Shown: positions 48,756 through 58,106, numbered from the stretch's first letter. The stretch is 64,000 nt of DNA from JAUIET01 sp039111475 (GCA_039111475.1 JBCCIP010000030.1:1-64000); one strand, 5' to 3'. Program-made: numbers and translations. The notes: generated by a model from the sequence alone, not told the origin.

Positions 48756-49970
48756 ATGGTTCGATTGATTGTAGGCATTTTGCTACTTTGTCTAAATTCA
48801 GCCGCATATGCAGAAAAGAGCATTCGACTGTACCACGATGCCGATTGGTCTAATCACATCGAATCCGCTGAGTCAATTTGGCGTGGAGTACAGACGGCGC
48901 TGAGCGAAATAGATCACACTGTTCAAGGATATCGCCTGGAACTTGTTCAGAAGAATCACAGTGGTAATGTGCGCAGAAGCTTTGCCAATTATCAAGATTT
49001 CCTCGAAGACGAATCAGCACTGCTGGTTTTCTCGGGTATTCATTCCCCGCCGCTAATCAAGAACCGGAATTTTATCAATGAAAGCCAAGCTTTGACTTTG
49101 GTGCCATGGGCGGCGGGCGGACCAATTACCCGTTCAGAAACGGGTGAAAACTGGATCTTTCGCTTATCAGTAGATGACACAAAGGCTGGCGAAGTGTTAA
49201 TCAACCATGCGATTAATGTTGTGGAGTGTAAGGCACCGCATCTGCTGCTAGAAGATACCCCATGGGGTGACTCCAATCTCGTCAACATGAAACGAGCACT
49301 TGAAAAGACAGCAGTAGCTGCAGCCGGAGTTACCCGTTTTAACTGGCATTTGAAAGGCCATACTGCGCGCAGCAAATTGGTCAACATTGCTCACACCGGT
49401 GCGGATTGCGTTGTAATGGTGTCAAATGCGATCGAAGGTGCAGAGTTGGTCAATGCTATGCTCGATCTTGAACCGGCGCAAGTTATGCCAATTGTCAGCC
49501 ATTGGGGTATTACCGCTGGTAACTTCCACGAGTTGGTAGATGCTGAACAACGAGCCAAGTTGGATCTTACCTACATTCAAACGTGTTTTTCGTTTATTGG
49601 CGGAGTACTCAACGATAAGGCAGAAAGCGTTTATCGCACTGCGAAATCCCTTTATCCTGATCAAATCCAAACCGCCAGAGATATAAGGTCACCGGTTGGT
49701 TTTATACATGCTTATGATTTGACTCAGGTGCTGATCGCGGCGCTTAGCCAGATTACATTGAGCGACGACATGGTTGCCAACAGGAAGAAGCTTCATACGG
49801 CACTCGAAGATATGCAGCGCCCTGTTCAAGGACTGGTCAAAAATTATGTTAAACCCTTTGAAAAATACACACCAGAAAGACCCGATGCGCATGAAGCACT
49901 GGACATAGCAGATCACTGTATGGCTTTTTATGGTCAAAATGACGAGGTTGTTGTTATCAACGATCGCTAG
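48756..49970 (+). CDS. Periplasmic binding protein (type I fold) of a sensing unit
   Basis: 404 residues, signal peptide (LIVGILLLCLNSAAYA). The type I two-lobe layout is visible: SIWRGVQTALSEIDHTVQGYRLELVQKNHSGN, LLVFSGIHSPPLIKN, TLVPWAAGGPITRS, then PHLLLEDTPWGDSNLVNMKRAL and VGFIHAYDLTQVLIAALSQ. It is of the amide/branched-chain-amino-acid kind. No permease or ATPase is near; instead a membrane kinase with a periplasmic domain follows 45 bases on. It is therefore best read as a ligand presenter for that kinase. Confidence 0.82.
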   Translation: MVRLIVGILLLCLNSAAYAEKSIRLYHDADWSNHIESAESIWRGVQTALSEIDHTVQGYRLELVQKNHSGNVRRSFANYQDFLEDESALLVFSGIHSPPLIKNRNFINESQALTLVPWAAGGPITRSETGENWIFRLSVDDTKAGEVLINHAINVVECKAPHLLLEDTPWGDSNLVNMKRALEKTAVAAAGVTRFNWHLKGHTARSKLVNIAHTGADCVVMVSNAIEGAELVNAMLDLEPAQVMPIVSHWGITAGNFHELVDAEQRAKLDLTYIQTCFSFIGGVLNDKAESVYRTAKSLYPDQIQTARDIRSPVGFIHAYDLTQVLIAALSQITLSDDMVANRKKLHTALEDMQRPVQGLVKNYVKPFEKYTPERPDAHEALDIADHCMAFYGQNDEVVVINDR

Positions 49971-50014
49971 CAGCTGATTCAAATTACGGTCCAACAAAAG
50001 CAATAAATCGTACC

Positions 50015-51580
50015 ATGTCGCAAAAACTAACCGATACAGCGTTGCAGGAATTTAGGCTGCGAAGAATGTTCATTACTTTTACACTTTCATCAGTGATCTT
50101 GTTCCTGGTGATGACATTACTCTTCCTTGTTCCCAGAATTAACAGTACCTTCGATAATCTGCGTAATATTTCGGACCGCACTACAACTGAAGCCTATCTA
50201 GCGCAATTAGACGGCTACTTGACAGACAGAAAGCTGGCTTTGCAAGATGTTGCAAAGAATCCGTTGCTGATCAATTCCTTGCTAATCGATGACAGTTCTA
50301 ACCCAGCGCTAAAAGATTTCATTCAACATACTTATTTGTTAGGTGAAGATCCGGTCATCAGTTTATTGGATTTTAGCGGCCGTGAACTCTGGTCTGAGTA
50401 CCGTACAGATCGCAATTATGATTGGGTGCTTCCGATGATTAACTCCCGGGCGGAGTTTTCGTTAAGAATGTTGATTGATGGTTCGCAACCGAAGTTTGAA
50501 CTCGCTGTGCCAATACTATACGGCCGCGGACATGAAGGCGTTTTGCTTGCGCAAATTCTTGCGCAACCCAGCAAGATATATGAGCCGGCAACTGAGCTAG
50601 ACCCTCGTAGTCATTATGTAACCCTTGTTAGAAATGGTGTGCAAGCGCAATCACCCGTAGGCGAAATGATCGCGCCTCACACGGAAACCTCTCATTCACA
50701 AAAGTATGATATTGACGTATCACTGACTACAGAACATGTTGAGGTGGCGGCACAAAAAAATGACTTGATCCGTGGTTTTGCGTACAGTTTATTGTTGGGT
50801 GCGGTCTTTGTGTTCGGCGGACTGGTGCTAATTGGCAGGCGCTTAATTATTCAACCGTATACTCTATTGGCGCAAACGAAAAGGATGCTTGAGCAGGCAA
50901 ACGATGAGCTGGCTCAATTCGCCTATCGCGCTTCGCATGATTTGAAGGCTCCTCTCATCACTTCGCGAGGGCTTGTCGAATACGCTGAAGAAGACATCAA
51001 ACTTGGCAGTTTGGACGAAGCAAGTGGCAATTGCGCGAAGGCAATTGCTCGGCTAAAAGATCTGGAGTCGCTGGTTACGGATATACTGTCGTTAGCGAGA
51101 GCTGACTTAGCTACCAATACGCCCGAAGAAGTCGATTTTGAGGAAATAGCCAATGAAACGCGATTAAGATTCGCCGACATGTCTACACAAAAACGCTGCA
51201 TTATTACGACGGATGTTCGACTAACGCGCCCTTATTTTGGCGAACGTGTCCGATTTGTGCAGGTGATTGACAATTTACTATCCAATTCGATCAAGTACGC
51301 TAATACTGACCGCGAGCAACCGCACGTGAGCCTGTGTGTTTTAGAACAAGAAGACATGTTAGAGTTGGAAGTGAGTGACAACGCTTTGGGAATTCCCAGC
51401 AATCGTCAAGCCGATGTGTTTCAAATGTTCAAGCGGTTTCACCCCTCTGTCGAGAGTGGCTCCGGTCTTGGATTGTCAATTGTGAGTAAACACGTAAAGG
51501 CAATGAACGGTACAATAGATTTTGCCAGCACCGAAGCCGGCACAACTTTCAAAATTTCAATACCCCACGTTCAGGCGTAA
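50015..51580 (+). CDS. Membrane sensor histidine kinase with periplasmic domain
   Basis: 521 residues. TM1 about 19-40, a periplasmic domain of about 210 residues (AYLAQLDGYLTDRKLALQDVAKNPLL, PVISLLDFSGRELW: a Cache-like pattern), TM2 about 254-274, a short linker, H-box FAYRASHDLKAPLITSRGLVEY (His308), and ATPase with IDNLLSNSIKYAN, VSDNALGI and GSGLGLSIVSKHVKAMNG. It lies between a binding-protein gene and a receiver gene (4-base gap), so the pathway can be written from genes in order. Confidence 0.92.
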   Translation: MSQKLTDTALQEFRLRRMFITFTLSSVILFLVMTLLFLVPRINSTFDNLRNISDRTTTEAYLAQLDGYLTDRKLALQDVAKNPLLINSLLIDDSSNPALKDFIQHTYLLGEDPVISLLDFSGRELWSEYRTDRNYDWVLPMINSRAEFSLRMLIDGSQPKFELAVPILYGRGHEGVLLAQILAQPSKIYEPATELDPRSHYVTLVRNGVQAQSPVGEMIAPHTETSHSQKYDIDVSLTTEHVEVAAQKNDLIRGFAYSLLLGAVFVFGGLVLIGRRLIIQPYTLLAQTKRMLEQANDELAQFAYRASHDLKAPLITSRGLVEYAEEDIKLGSLDEASGNCAKAIARLKDLESLVTDILSLARADLATNTPEEVDFEEIANETRLRFADMSTQKRCIITTDVRLTRPYFGERVRFVQVIDNLLSNSIKYANTDREQPHVSLCVLEQEDMLELEVSDNALGIPSNRQADVFQMFKRFHPSVESGSGLGLSIVSKHVKAMNGTIDFASTEAGTTFKISIPHVQA

Positions 51581-51584
51581 AATT

Positions 51585-52013
51585 ATGAATGCAATCTCAG
51601 TGCTGATTGTCGATGACAATGAAGACGACCGTTATTTGTTGAAGAGAAAATTAAAATCCGCTGGTTTCGAACTGCACATTCACGAAAAGAATGATGGGCA
51701 GGAAGCACTGGAGTTCATGCAGGATTACGATGAGAATTATAAGCTCTATGCTGGGCTTTTCCCGCCAATGGTTATCTTCCTCGACATCAATATGCCGCGG
51801 CTTGATGGCTACGGTTTTCTAGAAGAGTTTGCCGAATTGCGCGAAAAATATGATTTCAGTTCTTGTGTGCTTATGATGTTCACGTCATCCGAGCGAGAAG
51901 ATGACAAGGAAAAAGCGCTTAGTTACGAATTCGTTTCTGATTATATATTGAAGGGCGGATACGATATTGATCAGCTGAAGCAGATATTGGAAAAGGTTTC
52001 TGGTGATCAATAA
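51585..52013 (+). CDS. Rcp1-like single-domain response regulator
   Basis: 142 residues. VLIVDDNEDDRYLLKRKL, Asp67 in MVIFLDINMPRLDGYGFL and MFTSSE, with the longer loop before the phosphate acceptor typical of Rcp1-type receivers. No output domain. It starts 4 bases after the kinase stop and is its obvious partner. The C-terminal SDYILKGGYDIDQL replaces the usual KP with KG. Confidence 0.9.
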   Translation: MNAISVLIVDDNEDDRYLLKRKLKSAGFELHIHEKNDGQEALEFMQDYDENYKLYAGLFPPMVIFLDINMPRLDGYGFLEEFAELREKYDFSSCVLMMFTSSEREDDKEKALSYEFVSDYILKGGYDIDQLKQILEKVSGDQ

Positions 52014-52456
52014 AGGTTTGCGCTTGTTTTCATGCGCAACATCAAAACACTGAGTCCTGACTGAATAGTCCTCTTGGCGCTGAGAGCATCGAAACCAACA
52101 GCAGAGAAATGCTTGCGACGTTAGTAACTGAGTAATGGTGCCCAGGAGAGGACTTGAAGGTATCCGATGCGTTTTCTGGCAAATGCTGCCAATCTAAAAT
52201 ATATACAAATCAAGCAGATAAGTTTCTGGCCTTTGCCAGCGTCTGCCAGCAAGAGATTTAAAGGGGGCAAACGGAGGGGGCAAAATCGTGCGCACGCCAC
52301 TTGTAGGAGAGCAACCAACAGCGAAGAAAAAATGTCAGATTTGCCGGTATGCTTGCGTCACGATTAACCTGTACTTACAGTTGTACAATCGCCAGGCTTC
52401 GTCTGCACTTTCGAAGCAATCTGAAATCTAACTAACCTGATCATTCGCGCCGGTTT
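52014..52456. other. 443-base gap; GGGGGCAAA repeat
   Basis: No gene supported (a 66-codon frame at 52167-52367 lacks signals). AGGGGGCAAA at 52264-52273 is followed 13 bases after its start by AGGGGGCAAA again. TTTGCCAGCGTCTGCCAGC near 52232 repeats TGCCAGC-type units. Origin unknown. Confidence 0.4.
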
Positions 52457-52993
52457 TCACAGCATTTTTATCTGAAGCTCGCAATGATCATCACCATCGT
52501 GCATGCAGACTTCGTGTAACAAGTTGTATTCTTGCTTGAAATGTTTTGCGGAACCACTAATCAGGCCTTCGGCAAGTGCGCAGAGCTTTCGCGGAGATGA
52601 ATAATGCATCGTTAATTCAGAATCATTCTTGTCCGTATACTTAAACTCAGGAAGGCCGGCTTCAGGATAGAGCTTGCGAACCTCTACATGAATAACCTGG
52701 TCGACCGTGAGCAAGAAAGATTTTAAGTTGGCATGGCCCTGGAAGAACATTGGGTAGCTCACCAGAAAACTGGGTATCATGTATTCGCCAAACTGTTTCA
52801 CCAGCTCCTCTGGTTGAATACCAGTGGCTTCTGATGCCGCGCTGACCAGGCTCATGAGCTCGGCATCATCATAGGTCTCGGTTGCAACGTATATGCCATC
52901 GAACCCAGTGGCATCCAACAGAGTATCCCATGCCTCTATACCGAATTTCTCTTCCACCATCTCGTTGAGCAAACAAAAAACCATCCCTTTCAT
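52457..52993 (-). CDS. H-NOX (heme-nitric-oxide/oxygen-binding) sensor
   Basis: 178 residues from ATG 52993 with AGGAGG 10 bases upstream. It begins MKGMVFCLLNEMVEEKFG, as H-NOX proteins do. The proximal heme ligand is His102 (VIHVEVRKLYP), Pro115 follows in LPEF, and the heme-propionate motif Y-x-S-x-R is Tyr131, Ser133, Arg135, all at the canonical positions. It binds NO (and perhaps not O2: no clear distal Tyr) and signals by protein contact. It is divergent from a degenerate HD-GYP gene. Confidence 0.95.
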   Translation of the reverse strand: MKGMVFCLLNEMVEEKFGIEAWDTLLDATGFDGIYVATETYDDAELMSLVSAASEATGIQPEELVKQFGEYMIPSFLVSYPMFFQGHANLKSFLLTVDQVIHVEVRKLYPEAGLPEFKYTDKNDSELTMHYSSPRKLCALAEGLISGSAKHFKQEYNLLHEVCMHDGDDHCELQIKML

Positions 52994-53220
52994 GACCAGA
53001 TATCCTCCTGACATCTATGAGTCCAAATTTTTGCCTTGGCATTAGAGTTAGTATAGTTCAGCCTTAAAAAAAGCTCAGAGCTCGCCCAAACCTGTTGGTT
53101 AAAGGAATCGCAGTAACGGCCGATAAGTACTTCGATGATTCTATATTTGGCATGTAGGGGCGAGATCTCCGATTTCACGAAAGCTACGGTTTGTTTGCAG
53201 CAGCGAGTGGAGAGCAGCTA

Positions 53221-54138
53221 ATGAGCGAAGAAGGTGCCTTAGAACGTGCACTTACGCGTGAACGCAAGGCTAGAAAGAAGGCTGAGGAACTTCTTGAGAC
53301 AAAATCCAGAGAGCTATATCACTCGAAAAAGGCGTTGGAGGATGCGTATTCAGCAACCGTTGAGGTCTTTGCGAACCTTTTTGGTGAACGCAGCGGCAGA
53401 AGTCCAGAATCGCTGCGTCGCCTGGGAAGAGACGCCAAGCGTTTTGCTCTCTCGGTTGGCCGCGACACCGATGCTGCACAGTCACTGTATATGGCAGCCA
53501 TATTATGTGACTTGGGGAAACTGGCTTTAGCGGATGAGATTACGGCTAAGCCATTGGCCAAGTTGAGCAAACCAGAGTTTGAAACGTTCTGTCGACACCC
53601 TCAAATTACCCATGAAGCCTTGTTTTCTCTGTCGCCCTTAGAAAACGTTGCAGATATCATATATGCGCATTGCGAATTGTTTGACGGAAGTGGCTACCCA
53701 CAACGACTGAATCACGACGAAATTCCATTCGATGCTCAGCTACTTTGCATCGTTAAGGACTTTGATGGCCTGCTGCGTGGCAAGATATTGGAGAGTGCGA
53801 TTACGTCTGCAGAGGCTATTGAGTATCTTAAAGGTCATAAAGACGTACGATATTCAGCTGACTTAGTGGATAGTTTTATTGACTTTGTTAATGATTCTGA
53901 ACGCTATAGTGAGAGCTTTGAAGAGCAGCGGTTAACGCCAAGCAGCCTCAAAATGGGGATGGTGTTAACCAGGGACTTACTCAATGAGCAAGGGATTTTA
54001 GTCTTACCTCAAGGTCAGATACTCACAGAAATCCTAATCGAGAAACTAAGGCGCATCGCTAAGCGACATGTAAATGAAATGATGGTTTATGCACGGATAG
54101 CGGAAGAAAGTGAATGCGATCAGTCTGAGTCAGAGTGA
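53221..54138 (+). CDS. Degenerate HD-GYP protein, H-NOX partner (HnoD-like)
   Basis: 305 residues. A coiled start (LERALTRERKARKKAEELLETKSRELYHSKKALEDAY) of the sort seen in H-NOX partner kinases is followed by an HD-GYP domain whose metal site is broken: LCDLGKLAL for LHDIGK, and AHCELFDGSGYP for HHE-WDGSGYP. It is therefore unlikely to hydrolyse c-di-GMP. In Shewanella and Vibrio H-NOX circuits a comparable inactive HD-GYP protein, HnoD, controls an active one. ATG 53221 has GGAG 10 bases upstream. It overlaps the end of the next, convergent gene by 9 bases. Confidence 0.82.
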   Translation: MSEEGALERALTRERKARKKAEELLETKSRELYHSKKALEDAYSATVEVFANLFGERSGRSPESLRRLGRDAKRFALSVGRDTDAAQSLYMAAILCDLGKLALADEITAKPLAKLSKPEFETFCRHPQITHEALFSLSPLENVADIIYAHCELFDGSGYPQRLNHDEIPFDAQLLCIVKDFDGLLRGKILESAITSAEAIEYLKGHKDVRYSADLVDSFIDFVNDSERYSESFEEQRLTPSSLKMGMVLTRDLLNEQGILVLPQGQILTEILIEKLRRIAKRHVNEMMVYARIAEESECDQSESE

Positions 54139-54996
54139 GGCTGGAATAGTATAATCTTTCAAGTCGAAGCCAAGATTAGATTGAATGTGTACGGCACAGT
54201 GTTCGTTTCCTATAGACTCTAAATATCTTTCTAACGAGGCTTGATCCTTGATGTCGTGGTACCAGGAGCTATGACAAATCAAGGATGGATCAAAAAAATG
54301 TCGACGGCTTTCTGCGGCGACGTTCTCGACATACGCGCCATAAAGCACGTATTCTGAAAAATCAAGGCTTCGCATCACCGCAGCTTGCCAGCAGAGGCCA
54401 GTGTGTTGCTCAATATGTCGATGCATGTCGATCACTGAGTGCCGATCCCAACTGACCATCTGAGCAATGTAGGCGCCCGAAAGGGCGTCAGGATTACCCA
54501 GTCCTAGCGCACGCGCGGCGAATCGATACCAATTACGGTAGCGTCTGTTCTGATAAAAGTGTGGTTTTCGTTCGTCACGATACAGACGTACCTGCGGCTC
54601 ACCGCTACCGGAATCTCTTACCAGCGAACCAGCATCGAATGGTCGAACAAAGCTAACATCCGAATCGGCGAATACAATGACATCTGTATCTAGATGCTCA
54701 GCGATACCGAGTTTAGCCACCTGTTGCATGATCCAGCCTCTAACAGGAAGCGTCTTCTTTGACCACCACCATCCTTGATGCCATCGCATCCGACTGACCC
54801 AGGAGGGAAGAATGTCCTCCTTTCGGATCAGAGACACGCCTTCCCCAGCCAGGTGTTTGAATACTGCCATATCTTCATCATCGATCAACAAAATGTGCTG
54901 ATCCAATCCGCTCACGTGTTCACCAACAGATTCAACCAGTTGGTTGCAACGTTCCAGATCAGGCCTGTAACTCGGTGTGACTAATGTAATGTTCAT
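54130..54996 (-). CDS. DUF6492 family, glycosyltransferase-like protein
   Basis: 288 residues. NITLVTPSYRPDLERCNQLVESV opens a GT-A-like fold; VIVFADSDVSFVRPFD contains a D-x-D sugar-nucleotide motif, and HFFDPSLICHSSWYH near the end could contribute a metal ligand. DUF6492 proteins occur in polysaccharide and glycan loci. No operon partner on this strand; the exopolysaccharide genes begin 3 kb away, so it may belong with them functionally. Confidence 0.8.
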   Translation of the reverse strand: MNITLVTPSYRPDLERCNQLVESVGEHVSGLDQHILLIDDEDMAVFKHLAGEGVSLIRKEDILPSWVSRMRWHQGWWWSKKTLPVRGWIMQQVAKLGIAEHLDTDVIVFADSDVSFVRPFDAGSLVRDSGSGEPQVRLYRDERKPHFYQNRRYRNWYRFAARALGLGNPDALSGAYIAQMVSWDRHSVIDMHRHIEQHTGLCWQAAVMRSLDFSEYVLYGAYVENVAAESRRHFFDPSLICHSSWYHDIKDQASLERYLESIGNEHCAVHIQSNLGFDLKDYTIPASL

Positions 54997-55356
54997 GCTT
55001 AGTGCACAGCAAAGCTCGTGCCAGTTTCGTTCTAACGTGTTTTTATGGGGGAATTCCCATTTAAACCACGCTTTAGAGGTGTTCGTAGCGAGTTCCTCGG
55101 TCCGACGTCAGCAAGGAAGCTGTGCGCTCACTTGCATATTGCATGAAATACAAGAGCTCAATTGCAATATGCGACGTTAATTGCCTGATAACCACTCTCC
55201 CTATGGTACTTCTAGACGGCACTTATTAAGTTAAGCCACTGAAATATAAGAATAATACCCAGCGCGGTACAGAAATTGACCGTGTTTAGTTGCGCTTGCC
55301 TAAGTCAGTATTTCACTCGACCGCTGCGAGCCCCACATCTGAAGGAGGATGATTGA
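54997..55356. other. 360-base gap; inverted repeat and LruC promoter region
   Basis: Contains the TTGCATATTGCA inverted repeat (separate entry) and ends with AAGGAGG before ATG 55357. No gene supported. Confidence 0.5.
55132..55174. promoter_or_regulatory. TTGCA-type inverted repeat before the LruC gene
   Basis: TTGCATATTGCA (55132-55143) and TGCAATATGCGA (55163-55174) are inverse with one mismatch. Related TTGCA repeats stand at 58947-58979 and 62729-62766, each before a surface-polysaccharide gene. Confidence 0.4.
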
Positions 55357-57462
55357 ATGAGAAAATTAATGTTGGCGAGCAGTATTGTGATGACTGCCAA
55401 CGCATGGGCTGGACCCTTGGAGGACTGTCCAGCGGAGGCATTCTTAATCCAAGGTAATCCTTCCAATCTTTATGCGGTGGATTTATCAACGGGTGCATAT
55501 CGTTCGATCAGCACCGACACGGGGGCACAATCTACGCTGAACGCGATTGGCTTCAGTACGCATGACAATCATTTCTATGGTTGGGATAAAGCCGAACAGA
55601 CGTTGTTTCGCATGGGCGATGATTATCGCGTGGAGTACATGCATCTATCGTCGCCGTTAAACGGTCATTACTACGTTGGTGATGTATCTCTGCAAGAAAA
55701 CGCTTACTACATGTATCGAAAGGGCCATAACGAGCTGCATGGACTTTGGCGCATTGGTCTAGACCCGGACTCTAGCGACTATCTGACTGTGGAGCGAATA
55801 GTAGATGGCTCCTCAGTGTATTTGAACATTTACGATTTCGCTTTTCACCCAGATCGCAACGAAATTTACAGCGTTGATTCACGCGGTAACCTCTGGAAAA
55901 TTGATCCTGCAAACGGTTCCTTTCAACAACTAGGAAACGTTGGTGTGCGCGGTACATTTGGTGCTGTGTATTTCGATAGAGATGGCAAGCTGTACATTAG
56001 CCGAAACAAGGACGGCGTAATCTTTCAAATTGACCTTACTGGCGCGTCTGCGTCGGCCGTCGAATTTGCCCAGGGGCCTTCCTCGTCGAGTAATGACGGC
56101 GCGAGATGCGCTATCGCACCTGTCGTTCCAGTCGGCTCACAAAAAATCGATTTCGGCGACGCGCCTGACAGCTACGGAACCATTCTGGCAAGTAATGGCG
56201 CCAGACATAACGTCGAAGGCAGTACCGTGTACATGGGGGCTCTCGTCGATGGTGAAGCTCAGAGCTACCTTGCACCCGATAGCGATGACGGGTTCGGCGT
56301 GGATGACGAAGATGGCATACAAGTCGTTAGTAATTTAACGGCAGGCAACCAAGCAATTCTCAGGTCAACGATTAAGGGTTCCGGCTTTCTGAATGGCTGG
56401 ATTGATTTCAATAAAAATGGGCGATTTGACGAAAGTGAACATATTTTGGTTGATGAGTACAAGACTGAGGGACAACACACTCACCTAGTGGACATTCCTC
56501 TTAACGCTAAGGGTGGTGAAACATGGGCGCGATTCCGAGTGAGTTCCTTAACCGGTGCGCAGCCTACAGGCGGTATGCCAGATGGAGAAGTAGAAGATCA
56601 CAAGCTTACAATCAACGCGGCATCAATTACTCGTCAGTACTACCCCTCTGAAGCGGGATACGTAACCTTGGCGTTTGAGGACCTATGGCCCTCGCGCGGT
56701 GACTATGATCTAAATGATTTCGTCACTCATTATCGAACCGGCATAAGTACAGTCAACGGCGAAGTCAGCTCCATCCATATCGGCGGGCAAGTCTTGGCGC
56801 TTGGTGCGACATTCCACAATGGCTTTGCCGTGCAGATAGACAATTTGTTACCTGAACAGGTGGACGTTGCCAATATCGCATTCGAGATAAATAGAGAAAC
56901 GATCAATCGATCGCCGTTGGAGTCTGGCCATACTTCCGCCGTTTTTATCGTCGCGGATGATCTATGGAATTATGTCACCCCAGCCGAAGGCTGCACGTTC
57001 TACCGCACGGAGAAAAACTGTGGCGAATCGCCGATTCAATTCACCTACAGCCTAGAAATTCCGCTCATAAAGCCGGTTAGCGCCGATCTCAGCAAAGTGG
57101 GTTTGTACAAGCCATTTATATTTGCAACACCGGGATTTAACCGAAATAGTATCTTCGATTCGCCACCTGGGCGTGATCTCGAAATTCATCTGAAGAACAA
57201 CCAGCCGTCCGCGCTTGCTGATCCAGCACTATTGGGCCGCGCAGATGATCGCTCTCTTCCCAACGCCGAAATCTACTACCAGACGGAAAATGGATTGCCT
57301 TGGGCGCTGGAGATTGGCACAGAATGGCAACACCCATGGGAATACATTGATCTCATCCAGGCGTATCCGAATTTTGTGGACTACGTGCAAAGCGAAGGTC
57401 AATCGAGCAAGGACTGGTATTTGCCCAGCAATGCCATTCAAAGCGAACTTTACAATGATTGA
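55357..57462 (+). CDS. Secreted LruC-domain protein with GEVED and propeller-like regions
   Basis: 701 residues. Signal peptide 1-18 (ANAWA). About 25-255 is a DUF6923-like propeller (LYAVDLSTGAYRSI, FAFHPDRNEIYSVDSRGNLWKID, GAVYFDRDGKLYISR). About 262-410 holds the GEVED region: DFGDAPDSYGTILASNGARH, GWIDFNKNGRFDESE, GGMPDGEVEDHKL. About 425-690 is the LruC domain, with FEDLWPSRGDYDLNDFVTHY. Such proteins sit at or beyond the outer membrane in marine bacteria; the role is unclear. AAGGAGG lies 8 bases before the ATG. It shares a transcript with the next lipoprotein gene (10-base gap). Confidence 0.88.
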   Translation: MRKLMLASSIVMTANAWAGPLEDCPAEAFLIQGNPSNLYAVDLSTGAYRSISTDTGAQSTLNAIGFSTHDNHFYGWDKAEQTLFRMGDDYRVEYMHLSSPLNGHYYVGDVSLQENAYYMYRKGHNELHGLWRIGLDPDSSDYLTVERIVDGSSVYLNIYDFAFHPDRNEIYSVDSRGNLWKIDPANGSFQQLGNVGVRGTFGAVYFDRDGKLYISRNKDGVIFQIDLTGASASAVEFAQGPSSSSNDGARCAIAPVVPVGSQKIDFGDAPDSYGTILASNGARHNVEGSTVYMGALVDGEAQSYLAPDSDDGFGVDDEDGIQVVSNLTAGNQAILRSTIKGSGFLNGWIDFNKNGRFDESEHILVDEYKTEGQHTHLVDIPLNAKGGETWARFRVSSLTGAQPTGGMPDGEVEDHKLTINAASITRQYYPSEAGYVTLAFEDLWPSRGDYDLNDFVTHYRTGISTVNGEVSSIHIGGQVLALGATFHNGFAVQIDNLLPEQVDVANIAFEINRETINRSPLESGHTSAVFIVADDLWNYVTPAEGCTFYRTEKNCGESPIQFTYSLEIPLIKPVSADLSKVGLYKPFIFATPGFNRNSIFDSPPGRDLEIHLKNNQPSALADPALLGRADDRSLPNAEIYYQTENGLPWALEIGTEWQHPWEYIDLIQAYPNFVDYVQSEGQSSKDWYLPSNAIQSELYND

Positions 57463-57472
57463 GGACAGGAAG

Positions 57473-58069
57473 ATGAATAGACTAACTGAAAAAACCAAGC
57501 CGAATATGTTGTTAACCTTTGCATGTGCGAACATGCTGATACTGGGCGGTTGCGCGGGTGGAGGTGGCGGCGGCTCAGATGCCGGGCCGACGACTGCCAT
57601 GGATACGAACAGCCACACGGTCGCATCGGACACGCCCACCAGCCCTACGCCTCAAGACGATTCACCAACTGTCGAGACTGTACCTGCAGAAAGTGACACG
57701 CCACAGAACGATGCTGAGGAAAATAGCATAATGGTTAGCTCTACCAGTGAGCTGGAAAGTAGCACCGAGTTTGCTTTTTCCACGTCATATAACCTTCCTG
57801 TCAGCATTGATGTGTCGGAAATGGCAGAAGTTCCAGAGTTGCTGGTTATTTGTAAGGAGTTTGACTTCGACGGAGAGCGATTCGATATACGCTATAACGA
57901 CTGCATACTAAAAACCGATTTGGTTGATGGTGTTTATTCGGGCTCATTAAAGCTAACCAATGACACGCGTATGTTGGTTGCCGCATTGTGGTACTACAAT
58001 GCTGGCAAGGAACCGCTTACCGTCGCCTGGTCTTACACTGATCAGCCCGAGGGATTCACTATTCGATAA
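57473..58069 (+). CDS. Lipoprotein partner of the LruC protein
   Basis: 198 residues. The lipobox LILGGC (Cys27) is followed by a glycine run and a Thr/Pro/Asp-rich linker of about 70 residues (a flexible tether), then a compact domain of about 110 residues (SSTEFAFSTSYNLPVSIDV...VICKEFDFDGERFDI...ILKTDLVDGVYSGSLKL...WSYTDQPEGF). Two cysteines there could pair. It lies 10 bases after the LruC gene and before a strong terminator, so they are expressed as a pair. Possibly holds the LruC protein at the surface (inference). Confidence 0.8.
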   Translation: MNRLTEKTKPNMLLTFACANMLILGGCAGGGGGGSDAGPTTAMDTNSHTVASDTPTSPTPQDDSPTVETVPAESDTPQNDAEENSIMVSSTSELESSTEFAFSTSYNLPVSIDVSEMAEVPELLVICKEFDFDGERFDIRYNDCILKTDLVDGVYSGSLKLTNDTRMLVAALWYYNAGKEPLTVAWSYTDQPEGFTIR

Positions 58070-58080
58070 TATTAAGAAAA

Positions 58081-58106
58081 AAAACCGCCCGGAAGGGCGG
58101 TTTTTT
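58081..58106. terminator. Strong rho-independent terminator, bidirectional
   Basis: AAAACCGCCC (58081-58090), GGAA loop, GGGCGGTTTT (58095-58104) with a T-run to the right and an A-run to the left. It serves the LruC operon and the convergent sugar-transferase gene. Confidence 0.9.

Noticed and set aside
52167..52367. 66-codon frame with a basic C-terminus
   Set aside because: Low-complexity K/R/G composition stems from GGGGGCAAA repeats; no start signal.
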